Assembly (NCBI GenBank): GCA_965243485.1
Contig: CBDEVP010000001.1
Coordinates: forward strand, 3,968,001-4,032,000
Source of the DNA: UBA7330 sp965243485
GTDB taxonomy: Bacteria; Bacteroidota; Bacteroidia; Cytophagales; Cyclobacteriaceae
Length of the DNA stretch: 64,000 bases
Direction of reading: 5' to 3'
In this document: in pieces, positions 7,459 to 15,881 of the stretch
Layout of the letters: every line of letters begins with the position of its first letter
How positions within the stretch are numbered: position 1 is the first letter of the stretch
The notes under the pieces: model-generated
What the model was told of the DNA's origin: nothing
What the model saw: the letters and a program-made list of their open reading frames with translations, nothing else
Databases searched by the model: none
Position numbers and translations under genes: made by a program

Positions 7459-9531
7459 ATGAATAAGCTGATAATCGTTTTATTCTCACTCCTGGTTGGC
7501 TGGGGCTATCTTGAGCCTTCATCTGTAAGTCATGAAGACCATGAAGCTGGTTATACGGATACGCTGGTCATGCTTGAGCCCAAAAAGGAGCATCCGGCTG
7601 AGACCAAAGCCATTGTGGATCTTCTTACCAGGTATCACTACAAAAAGAAGTGGTTGAATGACTCAATTTCCTCCGAGATTTTCGACAACTATCTGGATGC
7701 TTTGGACCCCAACAAAGCCAATTTTCTCAAAACTGATATAGACTATTTTTCTAAATATAGATACGAACTTGACGATGAGTTGCTTGATGGTAACCTGGAT
7801 TTTGCTTACCAGGTATTTTCCATCTACAGGGAGAGGTCGCTTGAAAGACTTGACTATCTGGATGTATTGTTTCAGGAAGAGTTTGACTGGTCTGCAAAGG
7901 AAGAACTTGACATCGAAAGACCGGATTGGTCCCACGCCAAGACCAGGGAAGACCTGAATGAACTCTGGAGGAAGATTGTTAAAAATCAGGCCCTAAGCTA
8001 CAAATTGACCGGTAAGGAGTGGACTGATATCGTGGATGCATTACAAAAAAGATATGCCAGGGTAAAAAAATCGGTCTATCAATACAACAGTGAGGATGTC
8101 TATCAGACCTACATGAATGCCTTTACGAGCACATTCGATCCCCACACCGATTATTTTTCACCTATCGCGAAGGAAAACTTTCAGATAGACATGAGCGCTT
8201 CTCTGGAAGGGATTGGCGCCCGTCTGACACAACAACTGGACTATACGAAAGTAGAAGATGTAATTCCCGGAGGTCCTGCCTTTAAGAGCAAGCAGTTATA
8301 TAAGAATGATAAGATCATCGGGGTGGCGCAAGGCGATGAAGGCAGCTTTGAGGATGTGATAGGCTGGAGGATCGATGATGTGGTGCAGAAGATCAGGGGC
8401 CCGAAAGGCTCTGTGGTCAGGCTACAGGTTCTAAGACATGATCAGGATATCAATTCATTACCCGATACGGTAAGGATCGTGCGAGACAAGATCAAGCTTG
8501 AAGAATCCACCGCTCAGTCCGAACTAATTCCTATCCGGGAAAACGGTGAGGTTTTCAATCTCGGGGTCATCACCATTCCTCAGTTCTATATTGACTTTGA
8601 AGAGATGCATCAGGGGAAAGAGGACTATACAAGCACAACCAGGGATGTGAAATACCTCATTTCCGGTCTCAGAGAGGAAGGCATGGACGGATTATTGATT
8701 GATCTCAGGTTCAATGGGGGAGGTTCGCTGCAGGAGGCTGTGGAGCTGACTGGCCTTTTCATTGATGAGGGACCTGTTGTTCAGGTGCGGGACACTTATG
8801 ATTCGGTAGATATTTATCTGGATGAAAATGATGGCTATTACTATGACGGGCCGCTGGCAGTACTGACAAACAGGTACAGCGCATCGGCTTCCGAGATCTT
8901 TTCAGGAGCCATTCAGGACTATAAAAGAGGAATCATCATCGGTGAAAATACATTTGGAAAAGGAACGGTACAAAACCTCATCGATCTCGATCTTTATCTG
9001 AGAAACGCAGGAGTAGAATTGGGGCAGCTTAAAATGACGCTGGCGAAGTTTTACCGGGTTACAGGCAGCAGTACACAGCATATCGGGGTCGCACCGGATA
9101 TTGCATTGCCATCTCCTTATGATGATGAGGCCTTTGGTGAAAGTGATATGCCTAATGCACTGCCCTGGGATGAGATACGGTCTGCCCGGTTCAGGCCGGA
9201 AAATACCATTTCGGAGGATCTAATGGCCAGTCTTAAAAAGCTTTATGAAAACCACCTGGTGACTGATGAAGATTTAAAGTCGCTGGCTGAAGAGATTGCC
9301 AAAGTAAAAGCCAATAAAAATCGGACAGCGGTTTCGCTGAATTACGAAGACCGGCTGAAGGAACATCAGGCCAGTGAAACGATCGATGACCTGTCTACCA
9401 CCATTGAAAACAGCGAAATAGGCGAAAAAAGAGCTGACGAAGACTCCATTGCCAAACGATTGTCTCAGGATCCATATCTGAAGGAAAGCCTTCGATTACT
9501 GGCTACATTGACCAAGTCCAAAGTCGGATAA
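7459..9531 (+). CDS. prc: Tail-specific (carboxy-terminal processing) protease, S41 family
   Basis: The 690-residue protein has an N-terminal signal peptide (MNKLIIVLFSLLVGWGYL) and works in the periplasm. Domains: N-terminal helical domain (about 45-230), a PDZ domain starting MSASLEGIGARLTQQLD (about 245-340), the S41 catalytic domain, and a C-terminal DUF3340-like helical domain (about 560-690). The Ser/Lys dyad reads as Ser476 in NRYSASASE and Lys501 in FGKGTVQ; the spacing of 25 is the same as in E. coli Prc. The DGLLIDLRFNGGGSL strand is the oxyanion-side motif. Such proteases degrade or trim proteins from their C-terminal ends, including lipoproteins and peptidoglycan enzymes. Full length, no defect seen. 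Confidence 0.92.
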   Translation: MNKLIIVLFSLLVGWGYLEPSSVSHEDHEAGYTDTLVMLEPKKEHPAETKAIVDLLTRYHYKKKWLNDSISSEIFDNYLDALDPNKANFLKTDIDYFSKYRYELDDELLDGNLDFAYQVFSIYRERSLERLDYLDVLFQEEFDWSAKEELDIERPDWSHAKTREDLNELWRKIVKNQALSYKLTGKEWTDIVDALQKRYARVKKSVYQYNSEDVYQTYMNAFTSTFDPHTDYFSPIAKENFQIDMSASLEGIGARLTQQLDYTKVEDVIPGGPAFKSKQLYKNDKIIGVAQGDEGSFEDVIGWRIDDVVQKIRGPKGSVVRLQVLRHDQDINSLPDTVRIVRDKIKLEESTAQSELIPIRENGEVFNLGVITIPQFYIDFEEMHQGKEDYTSTTRDVKYLISGLREEGMDGLLIDLRFNGGGSLQEAVELTGLFIDEGPVVQVRDTYDSVDIYLDENDGYYYDGPLAVLTNRYSASASEIFSGAIQDYKRGIIIGENTFGKGTVQNLIDLDLYLRNAGVELGQLKMTLAKFYRVTGSSTQHIGVAPDIALPSPYDDEAFGESDMPNALPWDEIRSARFRPENTISEDLMASLKKLYENHLVTDEDLKSLAEEIAKVKANKNRTAVSLNYEDRLKEHQASETIDDLSTTIENSEIGEKRADEDSIAKRLSQDPYLKESLRLLATLTKSKVG

Positions 9532-9759
9532 TTATTGATGGTGTAGAAAACCACTGGGATTTTTTCAGTAGAAGTATGGGTATTGAGCATATAACAGGGC
9601 ACTCCGGTTGATTGTTCTGGGCTTAGACCGTGCCATCCGTTGCCGCCTTAGCGGAGCTCAGGACGTCTACTTTTAGTCAGTCTGACTTTGTTTTAAAACA
9701 TCAAATGAGCATTTTTGTCGGCATTGCATTGAATTTTCCTAACACCTATATTCAATCCT

Positions 9760-11730
9760 ATGCAGCCATACATCAGTCCTGAGACCCGCCTCAATGAGCT
9801 CACTTTTCGTTCAATCATCCTTGGTGCCTTACTATCCGTAATACTTGGTTCTGCCAATGCGTATTTCGGTTTGTTTGCCGGGATGACCGTTTCCGCCTCC
9901 ATACCCGCTGCGGTGATCTCAATGGCCATCCTGAAGATCTTTAAGAATGCCAATATCCTGGAAAACAACATGGTTCAAACGGCAGCTTCCGCCGGAGAAT
10001 CTCTGGCTGCAGGGGTGATATTTACCATTCCCGCACTGGTGATCATGGGCTACTGGCAGGAATTTAATTATGTGGAAACAACACTCATTTCAATTTGCGG
10101 AGGCGTATTGGGGGTTCTTTTCACCATACCGCTGAGAAAAGCGCTGATTGTAGAGGAAAAGCTGATGTTTCCGGAGGGCATTGCCACTGCAGAAGTGTTG
10201 AAATCAGGGGAATCCGGCGGTAAATCCGTGATGTACCTGATCTATGGTGCTTTGATGGGTGGCTTGTTCAAATTTGGTTTTGAGGCGCTAAATCTTTGGA
10301 AAGGTATTTTTGAAAGGGCCACTATTCTCAATCAGAAGCTGTATCTGTATTTCAGTCTGAATCTCTCGCCGGCGCTGGTTGCAGTTGGCTATATCGTCGG
10401 ACTCAACATTGCGACGCTGGTATTTCTGGGTGGTGTGATCACCTGGTGGATCGGCATCCCTGTGTATGTCTGGATCAATGGGTTTGAATCCGTGGCCAAT
10501 GAGCTGATCGCTGCCGGAAAATTTTCTAGCGTTGATCAGGTACATGCGGATGCCCTGGGCATCAGCTTGTGGAGTGTTAAAATGAGGTTTTTGGGAGTGG
10601 GTTCTATGATCGTAGGGGGGATTTGGGCGGTCCTCAGTCTCCGTGGAGCCCTTGTGACTTCCTTTAAGGCCGGTGTTGCGGCTTTTAAGGAGGGGACACA
10701 GAAACTATCAGATATGAGCCGAACTGATCTGGACACACCCATGTCATGGGTACTGATTGGTATCGGGATCCTCATCATTCCGATATTTTTCATCTATCTA
10801 TCCATCATTGAGGAGGTCCCTATCACCCTTTTTATGGCGCTGGTCATGGTTTTTGCCGGTTTCCTGTTTTCAGCTGTGGCAGGATATATGGCCGGGCTTG
10901 TGGGTTCTTCCAACAATCCGATCTCAGGAGTGACCATTGCTACTATCTTGTCAACCTCATTGTTATTACTGCTGCTGATGGGGTCGGGTGGTGCTGTAAG
11001 TGGTGCTGCGGGAGCCATTCTGGTGGGTGCAGTGGTGTGCTGTGCGGCTGCCATTGCTGGTGATAATATGCAGGATCTGAAGGCAGGGTATGTTCTGGGT
11101 GCTACTCCAAGAAATCAGCAAATCATGCAGATGATCGGCGTTATCGCCGGGGCACTCCTGATTGCTCCTGTACTAAACCTGTTATTAGCATCAAAGGGCA
11201 TCGGGAGCCCCACTACCGAGCACCCCGATCCGCTGACTGCGCCCCAGGCGACTTTGATGATGAGTGTGGCCACCGGGATATTCGGTGGTAAACTACCGTG
11301 GACCATCATAGCGATAGGTGCTTGCATCGGTGTGCTGATCATTATTGCAGATCAATACCTTAAAAAAAGAGGATCTGCTTTTAGAATGCCCGTACTGGCA
11401 GTGGCGGTCGGTCTGTACCTGCCTTTTGAACTTGACAGTTCCATATTTGTGGGAGGGGTAGTCGCATGGGCACTGGAAAGGAGTTTCCGCAGGAACAATA
11501 TCAGTGACAATTTGAAAGATGCAGCATCAAATGGAGGATTGCTGATTGCTTCGGGACTAATTACCGGCGAAGCCCTGATGGGAATCCTGATCGCCTTACT
11601 TGCAACATTTGGGTGGAGCTTATCAATCTCAGACCAACCCATGGGTGGAAGCTTCCCGGGACTGATCCTGCTGATATTCATTCTGATTTATCTTTACCGT
11701 ACAGTCGTCAGATTAAGTAAAAAAGAGTAG
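9760..11730 (+). CDS. OPT-family oligopeptide transporter
   Basis: A 656-residue inner-membrane protein almost wholly made of hydrophobic helices (about 14-16). The N-terminal block TFRSIILGALLSVILGSANAYFGLFAGMT is a hallmark of the bacterial OPT/YSL type. It also has ENNMVQTAASAGESLAAG and VGSSNNPISGVTIAT, both conserved in the prokaryotic subgroup. It should import small peptides, or possibly metal chelates, by proton symport. The gene stands alone: 228 bp separate it from prc, and no operon partner follows closely. In the gap before it is a 13-bp palindrome AGTCAG-T-CTGACT near 9674 and nothing else of note. Confidence 0.9.
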   Translation: MQPYISPETRLNELTFRSIILGALLSVILGSANAYFGLFAGMTVSASIPAAVISMAILKIFKNANILENNMVQTAASAGESLAAGVIFTIPALVIMGYWQEFNYVETTLISICGGVLGVLFTIPLRKALIVEEKLMFPEGIATAEVLKSGESGGKSVMYLIYGALMGGLFKFGFEALNLWKGIFERATILNQKLYLYFSLNLSPALVAVGYIVGLNIATLVFLGGVITWWIGIPVYVWINGFESVANELIAAGKFSSVDQVHADALGISLWSVKMRFLGVGSMIVGGIWAVLSLRGALVTSFKAGVAAFKEGTQKLSDMSRTDLDTPMSWVLIGIGILIIPIFFIYLSIIEEVPITLFMALVMVFAGFLFSAVAGYMAGLVGSSNNPISGVTIATILSTSLLLLLLMGSGGAVSGAAGAILVGAVVCCAAAIAGDNMQDLKAGYVLGATPRNQQIMQMIGVIAGALLIAPVLNLLLASKGIGSPTTEHPDPLTAPQATLMMSVATGIFGGKLPWTIIAIGACIGVLIIIADQYLKKRGSAFRMPVLAVAVGLYLPFELDSSIFVGGVVAWALERSFRRNNISDNLKDAASNGGLLIASGLITGEALMGILIALLATFGWSLSISDQPMGGSFPGLILLIFILIYLYRTVVRLSKKE

Positions 11731-11830
11731 CTGAAAAGGTCACAAAAGATGGACGGATCAAGCTGATCAATGTAGCATCGGCAGGGCATTATTTCGGCTT
11801 CTTTAGAAATGGCGATAGGATGGGCATTTT

Positions 11831-11861
11831 TTGATCTTCTTTGCCCCTGGATTTACTTTTA
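11831..11861 (+). promoter_or_regulatory. Candidate promoter upstream of MazG-like gene
   Basis: TTG at 11831-11833, a 20-nt spacer and TACTTTTA at 11854-11861 fit the Bacteroidota pattern TTG-N17-23-TAnnTTTG with one mismatch in the last base. A start near 11868 would give a leader of about 170 nt before the 12042 gene, with the small frame at 11926-12021 inside it. Confidence 0.35.
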
Positions 11862-11925
11862 GTTATTCAGTAGTCACGCATCTGGTCTCCACAAGATTTG
11901 AGGAAAGTTTTATATAAAACAATCC

Positions 11926-12021
11926 ATGAGTGTCGCTGCCATCCTATCAATGATCATTATTTTAGGGCTTGATTTTGAAGGCATTGCCCACATCATAGTG
12001 TTTACAATACAAAAACAATAA
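11926..12021 (+). CDS. Possible 31-residue hydrophobic leader peptide
   Basis: ATG at 11926 opens a frame of 31 residues, MSVAAILSMIIILGLDFEGI followed by a hydrophobic end and QKQ, stopping 20 nt before the MazG-like gene. The composition would suit a small membrane peptide or an upstream frame. There is no clear ribosome site and no way to test conservation here. It is listed because the 311-bp gap 11731-12041 holds nothing else gene-like. Confidence 0.2.
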   Translation: MSVAAILSMIIILGLDFEGIAHIIVFTIQKQ

Positions 12022-12041
12022 ATAGAAAACTGAAATTAAGA

Positions 12042-12512
12042 ATGGATAAGATTGACTCGCTAAATCAGGTAGCTGAATTTCACAAGACTTTTCATCACCC
12101 AATTCTTTCATCACCCACAATTCCCGATAAAAAACGATGTGAGTTGAGGGTTTCCCTCATTGCTGAAGAGCTGAAAGAACTTGAGGAGGCCATAGCTGAT
12201 AATAACATCGTAGAGATCGCTGATGCTCTATGTGACATTCAATATGTACTATCGGGAGCTGTGCTGGAGTTTGGCCTGGGTGAGAAATTTGTAGAGCTTT
12301 TCAATGAGGTTCAACGTTCCAACATGAGCAAAGCCTGTGATAGCGAAGAAGAGGCACAGGCAACCGTTAATTATTACCAAAAGGAAAGGGACACCGATTG
12401 CTACTACAGGAAAGAAGATGGTAAGTACCTGGTATTCAGGAAGGGAGATAATAAAACCCTGAAATCTGTCAATTATTCGCCAGCCAACCTTGAAAAGATC
12501 TTAAAATCCTAA
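12042..12512 (+). CDS. MazG-like all-alpha NTP pyrophosphohydrolase
   Basis: The 156-residue protein has the acidic helices that bind magnesium in all-alpha NTP pyrophosphatases: LIAEELKELEEAI (EExxE pattern, about 39-51) and VEIADALCDIQYVLSG (ExxD pattern, about 57-72). After these come FNEVQRSNMSKA and a Lys/Tyr-rich tail. The sequence resembles the phosphoribosyl-ATP pyrophosphohydrolase/MazG-like proteins of Bacteroidota and phages, which hydrolyse (d)NTPs to the monophosphate and pyrophosphate and clean the nucleotide pool. No nuclease or toxin partner stands next to it. Confidence 0.75.
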   Translation: MDKIDSLNQVAEFHKTFHHPILSSPTIPDKKRCELRVSLIAEELKELEEAIADNNIVEIADALCDIQYVLSGAVLEFGLGEKFVELFNEVQRSNMSKACDSEEEAQATVNYYQKERDTDCYYRKEDGKYLVFRKGDNKTLKSVNYSPANLEKILKS

Positions 12513-12530
12513 ATGACGGATAATTAAAAT

Positions 12531-12683
12531 TTACGGGATCAACAAGGTTAGCGTGGTTGCTGTATTGTTCCTTAATTCCACCAGTTTTTGAATGGTGTTA
12601 TCATCTTCACAACCAAAGAACGATAGCAGGCATATATAGGTGAAACACGATAGGAAGAGGCGTGTGATCTTTTTGTTTTTCAT
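12531..12683 (-). CDS. Small lipoprotein, 50 residues
   Basis: From ATG 12683 the frame encodes a Lys/Arg-rich start (MKNKKITRLF), a hydrophobic stretch and a lipobox SFFGC with Cys25, followed by EDD and a short polar tail that ends in TLLIP. This is a complete lipoprotein signal with an acidic +2 to +4 region, but only 25 residues of mature protein. It lies between two larger genes, with 18 nt to the end of the MazG-like gene and 111 nt to the 12795-13256 gene. Function unknown; it is unlike anything I can name. Confidence 0.55.
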   Translation of the reverse strand: MKNKKITRLFLSCFTYICLLSFFGCEDDNTIQKLVELRNNTATTLTLLIP

Positions 12684-12794
12684 AAGAAATCCTATGATAC
12701 TTTAGCTGGTTATTAATGAAATAAGTTGTTTTTTATTTCAACCGCAAAGTAAAATAGGATTTATGACAAAACCATTATAGTTGATAGCATTTTT

Positions 12795-13256
12795 TCAAAT
12801 TATCTTTACCATGTATGCAAAATTCTTTTTCCCATCTTCATCATAGCCCACCAGTAAGTCGTCTTCAATCACCCAGTGGTCCACATCTGTATTGTCGCTG
12901 TCATCAATAATCAGCTCACCACGATCGTTGATTTGCCAGTGGCTGTATTCAACCTCTTTTTCATCAAAAGCCTCAACAATGATCTTCAATTGACCATTTT
13001 TCTGGAAATCCATAAAAATATCCACTTCATCCAGAATAGAGGTCACAAAGCCTTCCACAGAACCCAGAACCAATTTACTGATAAAACTATCTTCATCTTC
13101 CTCTAGCTCTTTCCTCGCCTCATCAAAACCTTCCTCAAAATTGATGATCAGTTTCCACGGGCCAATCAGGTCCTTTTCCTTAATTTTCTTCTGAGCTTCC
13201 GCATCATTAATGGAGAATAATAAGGGAATTGTAAGGAGGATCATTAGATTTTTCAT
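12795..13256 (-). CDS. Exported hypothetical protein, lipocalin-like fold possible
   Basis: From ATG 13256 it encodes 153 residues with a signal peptide (MKNLMILLTIPLLFSINDAEAQ); an upstream ATG at 13295 would place 13 residues before this signal and is less likely. The mature part begins KEKDLIGPWKLIINFE, resembling the 'GxWxL' start of small lipocalin-like proteins. It continues with an acidic helix (DEARKELEEDED) and beta strands IFMDFQKNGQLKIIV, HWQINDRGELIIDD and DHWVIEDDLLVGYDEDGKK. The second half is strongly acidic. No enzyme motif seen. Probably periplasmic or outer-membrane associated. Confidence 0.6.
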   Translation of the reverse strand: MKNLMILLTIPLLFSINDAEAQKKIKEKDLIGPWKLIINFEEGFDEARKELEEDEDSFISKLVLGSVEGFVTSILDEVDIFMDFQKNGQLKIIVEAFDEKEVEYSHWQINDRGELIIDDSDNTDVDHWVIEDDLLVGYDEDGKKNFAYMVKII

Positions 13257-13447
13257 GGTTATGGCCATATCGGGTCTTATTATTATGTAATACAAGGTAC
13301 TATATTTAACATACTTAAAAAGTGATATTTAGGTTTCAACAAAATGAAAAAAAATAAGCATAGAAATAATATCGTTGGTTGAATTGTTGACCCTAAAAAG
13401 CAATTCCATGGGATGTTTATTAATTTTGGGAGCAAATTCGGAGAATC

Positions 13448-14770
13448 ATGTTTGATAATTTAAGTGTAAAACTTGACAGGGCATTTAAGACCTTAAAAGG
13501 GCAGGGGACGATCACTGAGATCAATGTCGCCAGTACGGTGAAGGAGATCAGAAGGGCGCTGATTGATGCTGACGTCAATTACAAAGTAGCAAAGGAAGTT
13601 ACTGATACCATCAAGGAAAAGGCCCTGGGCAGGGATGTATTGATCGCTGTATCACCGGGCCAGTTGCTGACCAAGATAGTTGCGGAAGAGCTCACTTTAT
13701 TGATGGGTGAGAGCAATGTGCCTATCAACCTGGATGGGAATCCCAATACCATCTTAATTTCCGGATTACAGGGTTCGGGTAAGACCACATTCAGCGGTAA
13801 GCTGGCAAGCCACCTGAAAAAGCAGGGAAGAACGGTCTTACTGGTAGCCTGCGACGTTTACCGTCCTGCGGCCATCGATCAGTTGAAGGTGCTCGGAGAA
13901 CAGATTGATGTGGAAGTATATACAGAACCAGACCAGAAGGATCCCATCAAAATAGCAGAAAATGCCGTTAGTTATGCCAAAAAGAATGGCAAGCGTACTG
14001 TGATCATTGATACGGCAGGTCGATTGGCTATCGATGAGGTGATGATGAATGAGATTTCATCTATCAAATCAAATATTAAGCCTTCTGAAACCCTTTTTGT
14101 CGTTGATTCGATGACAGGACAGGATGCGGTGAATACGGCCAAGACCTTCAATGAACGGCTGGATTTTGATGGTGTGGTCCTAACCAAGTTGGACGGTGAT
14201 ACACGTGGCGGTGCGGCCTTATCTATCCGAAAGGAAGTTACAAAGCCTATCAAATTCATCAGTACAGGTGAAAAGCTTGACGCCATAGATGTATTTTATC
14301 CTGACAGGATGGCCAAGCGGATCCTGGGTATGGGAGACGTCCTTTCTCTGGTTGAAAAAGCGCAGCAGACCTTTGATGAAGATGAGGCCCGAAGGATCAA
14401 CAAGAAGATCAAGAAAAATCAATTTGACCTGGATGATTTTCTCACCCAAATGGAGCAGATCAAGAAAATGGGTAGCATGAAAGATCTGTTGGGCATGATC
14501 CCCGGGGTAGGAAAGGCCATTAAGGATGTGGATATCGACGATGACTCATTAAAGCCGATTGAAGCCATCATCAAATCCATGACTCCCAAAGAAAGAGAGA
14601 TGCCAGACATCATCAATGGAAGCAGAAAACAACGGATTGCCAAAGGTAGTGGTACTGATGTCAATCAGGTTAACCAATTGCTGAAACAGTTCGGTCAGAT
14701 GAAAAAGATGATGAAGACGATGAACAAGATGGGAGGGGCCAAGGCACTCTCCGGAATGCTACGTCAGTAA
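13448..14770 (+). CDS. ffh: Signal recognition particle protein Ffh
   Basis: The 440-residue protein has the N, G and M domains of the SRP54 family. N domain MFDNLSVKLDRAFKTLKGQG; GTPase motifs GLQGSGKTTFSGKLA (P loop), DVYRPAAIDQL, DTAGRLAIDEVMMNE and TKLDGDTRGGAALS; the M domain is Met-rich at its end (MKKMMKTMNKMGGAKALSGMLR) and holds SRKQRIAKGSGTDVNQVNQLL, which binds 4.5S RNA. It brings ribosomes making membrane proteins to FtsY. A TAATTTTG at 13421-13428 matches the -7 consensus, though no TTG stands at the right distance. No 4.5S RNA gene was seen nearby. Confidence 0.97.
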   Translation: MFDNLSVKLDRAFKTLKGQGTITEINVASTVKEIRRALIDADVNYKVAKEVTDTIKEKALGRDVLIAVSPGQLLTKIVAEELTLLMGESNVPINLDGNPNTILISGLQGSGKTTFSGKLASHLKKQGRTVLLVACDVYRPAAIDQLKVLGEQIDVEVYTEPDQKDPIKIAENAVSYAKKNGKRTVIIDTAGRLAIDEVMMNEISSIKSNIKPSETLFVVDSMTGQDAVNTAKTFNERLDFDGVVLTKLDGDTRGGAALSIRKEVTKPIKFISTGEKLDAIDVFYPDRMAKRILGMGDVLSLVEKAQQTFDEDEARRINKKIKKNQFDLDDFLTQMEQIKKMGSMKDLLGMIPGVGKAIKDVDIDDDSLKPIEAIIKSMTPKEREMPDIINGSRKQRIAKGSGTDVNQVNQLLKQFGQMKKMMKTMNKMGGAKALSGMLRQ

Positions 14771-14810
14771 TTCAAATCGATCTGTTACTGTTAAAGGCCA
14801 GATTCAGATT

Positions 14811-15788
14811 TTACCGGTAGCAGACCGCATTGATGGCTTCCACTGTCCTCTTCACACTGGGGAGTATTTCCTCAATGAGTGTAGGAGCATATGGAAGAGG
14901 CAGATCCCGGTTATTGATCCTGTGAATAGGCGCGTCCAGGTAGTCGAAAGCATGTCTTTGTACATAATGACTGATCTCGGTAGCAATAGATGAAAGAGGC
15001 CAGGCTTCTTCCACGATCACCAACCGGTTTGTCTTTTTTACGGATTCGATCACTGTGGCGTAATCGATCGGTCGAACCGTTCTTAAATCGATCACCTCCA
15101 CACTCACACCTTCTTTTTCCATTTCCGCAGCGGATTCATTGGCTACTTTCATGAATTTACCAAAAGAAACCAAAGTGGCGTCGGTACCTTCTTTCACAAT
15201 CTTGGCTTCACCCAGATTGATCAGGTATTCTTCTTCAGGTACTTCACCTTTATCTCCGTACATCAGCTCCGATTCCATAAAGATCACCGGATCATCATCC
15301 CTGACAGAAGATTTCAGTAATCCTTTAGCATCATAGGGATTAGAAGGCACAACCACCTTTAGTCCGGGAGTATTGGCGTACCAGTTCTCGAAGTTTTGGG
15401 AGTGCTGAGAGCTCAATTGACCGGCATTACCTGTAGGTCCTCTGAATACGATGGGCACTTTGAATTGTCCGCCGGACATGGACATCATCTTCGCAGCTCC
15501 ATTGATGATCTGATCAATAGCCACGAGAGAGAAATTGAAGGTCATAAACTCAATGATAGGCCTCAGGTCATTCATCGCTGCTCCTATACCCAAACCGGTA
15601 AAACCCAGTTCCGATATAGGCGTATCGATCACACGCTCAGGTCCAAACTCATCCAACATACCCTGACTGACTTTGTAGGCACCGTTGTATTCTGCGACTT
15701 CTTCTCCCATGAGAAAGACGTTTTTGTCTCTTCTCATCTCTTCACTCATGGCTTCTCCCAGTGCTTCTCTGAATTGAATTTCTCTCAT
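14811..15788 (-). CDS. pdhB: Pyruvate dehydrogenase E1 component, beta subunit
   Basis: The 325-residue protein begins MREIQFREALGEAMSEEMRRD and shows NVFLMGEEVAEYNGAYKVSQG, then VIDTPISELGFTGLGIGAAM, with the Glu that activates thiamine diphosphate in the partner subunit's site. It has FRGPTGNAGQLSSQHSQNFE and, near the end, VSVEVIDLRTVRPID in the C-terminal transketolase domain. It pairs with E1 alpha (not in this window) in the pyruvate dehydrogenase complex that makes acetyl-CoA. Length is normal. It runs convergently to ffh with a 40-bp gap and is followed by no complex partner. Confidence 0.93.
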   Translation of the reverse strand: MREIQFREALGEAMSEEMRRDKNVFLMGEEVAEYNGAYKVSQGMLDEFGPERVIDTPISELGFTGLGIGAAMNDLRPIIEFMTFNFSLVAIDQIINGAAKMMSMSGGQFKVPIVFRGPTGNAGQLSSQHSQNFENWYANTPGLKVVVPSNPYDAKGLLKSSVRDDDPVIFMESELMYGDKGEVPEEEYLINLGEAKIVKEGTDATLVSFGKFMKVANESAAEMEKEGVSVEVIDLRTVRPIDYATVIESVKKTNRLVIVEEAWPLSSIATEISHYVQRHAFDYLDAPIHRINNRDLPLPYAPTLIEEILPSVKRTVEAINAVCYR

Positions 15789-15830
15789 AAGATGTTTATT
15801 TCCGGGCGCTAAATTAATCGATTACAAACA

Positions 15831-15859
15831 AAAAAGCTCTCCGAAAGGGAGAGCTTTTT
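15831..15859 (-). terminator. Intrinsic terminator after OmpA/TPR lipoprotein gene
   Basis: A 12-bp perfect stem (15831-15842 with 15848-15859; core GCTCTCC/GGAGAGC with A and T arms) and a 5-nt loop GAAAG. It lies 22 nt past the stop of the 15882-17663 gene and upstream of pdhB, so it separates the two units. Confidence 0.9.
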
Positions 15860-15881
15860 AGAATGTTTTGAGTTTGATTAA

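Noticed and set aside
13396..13447. 4.5S RNA gene beside ffh
   Set aside because: No GGAA/GCAGG-type tetraloop hairpin could be seen near ffh; the gap is only 150 bp and AT-rich.
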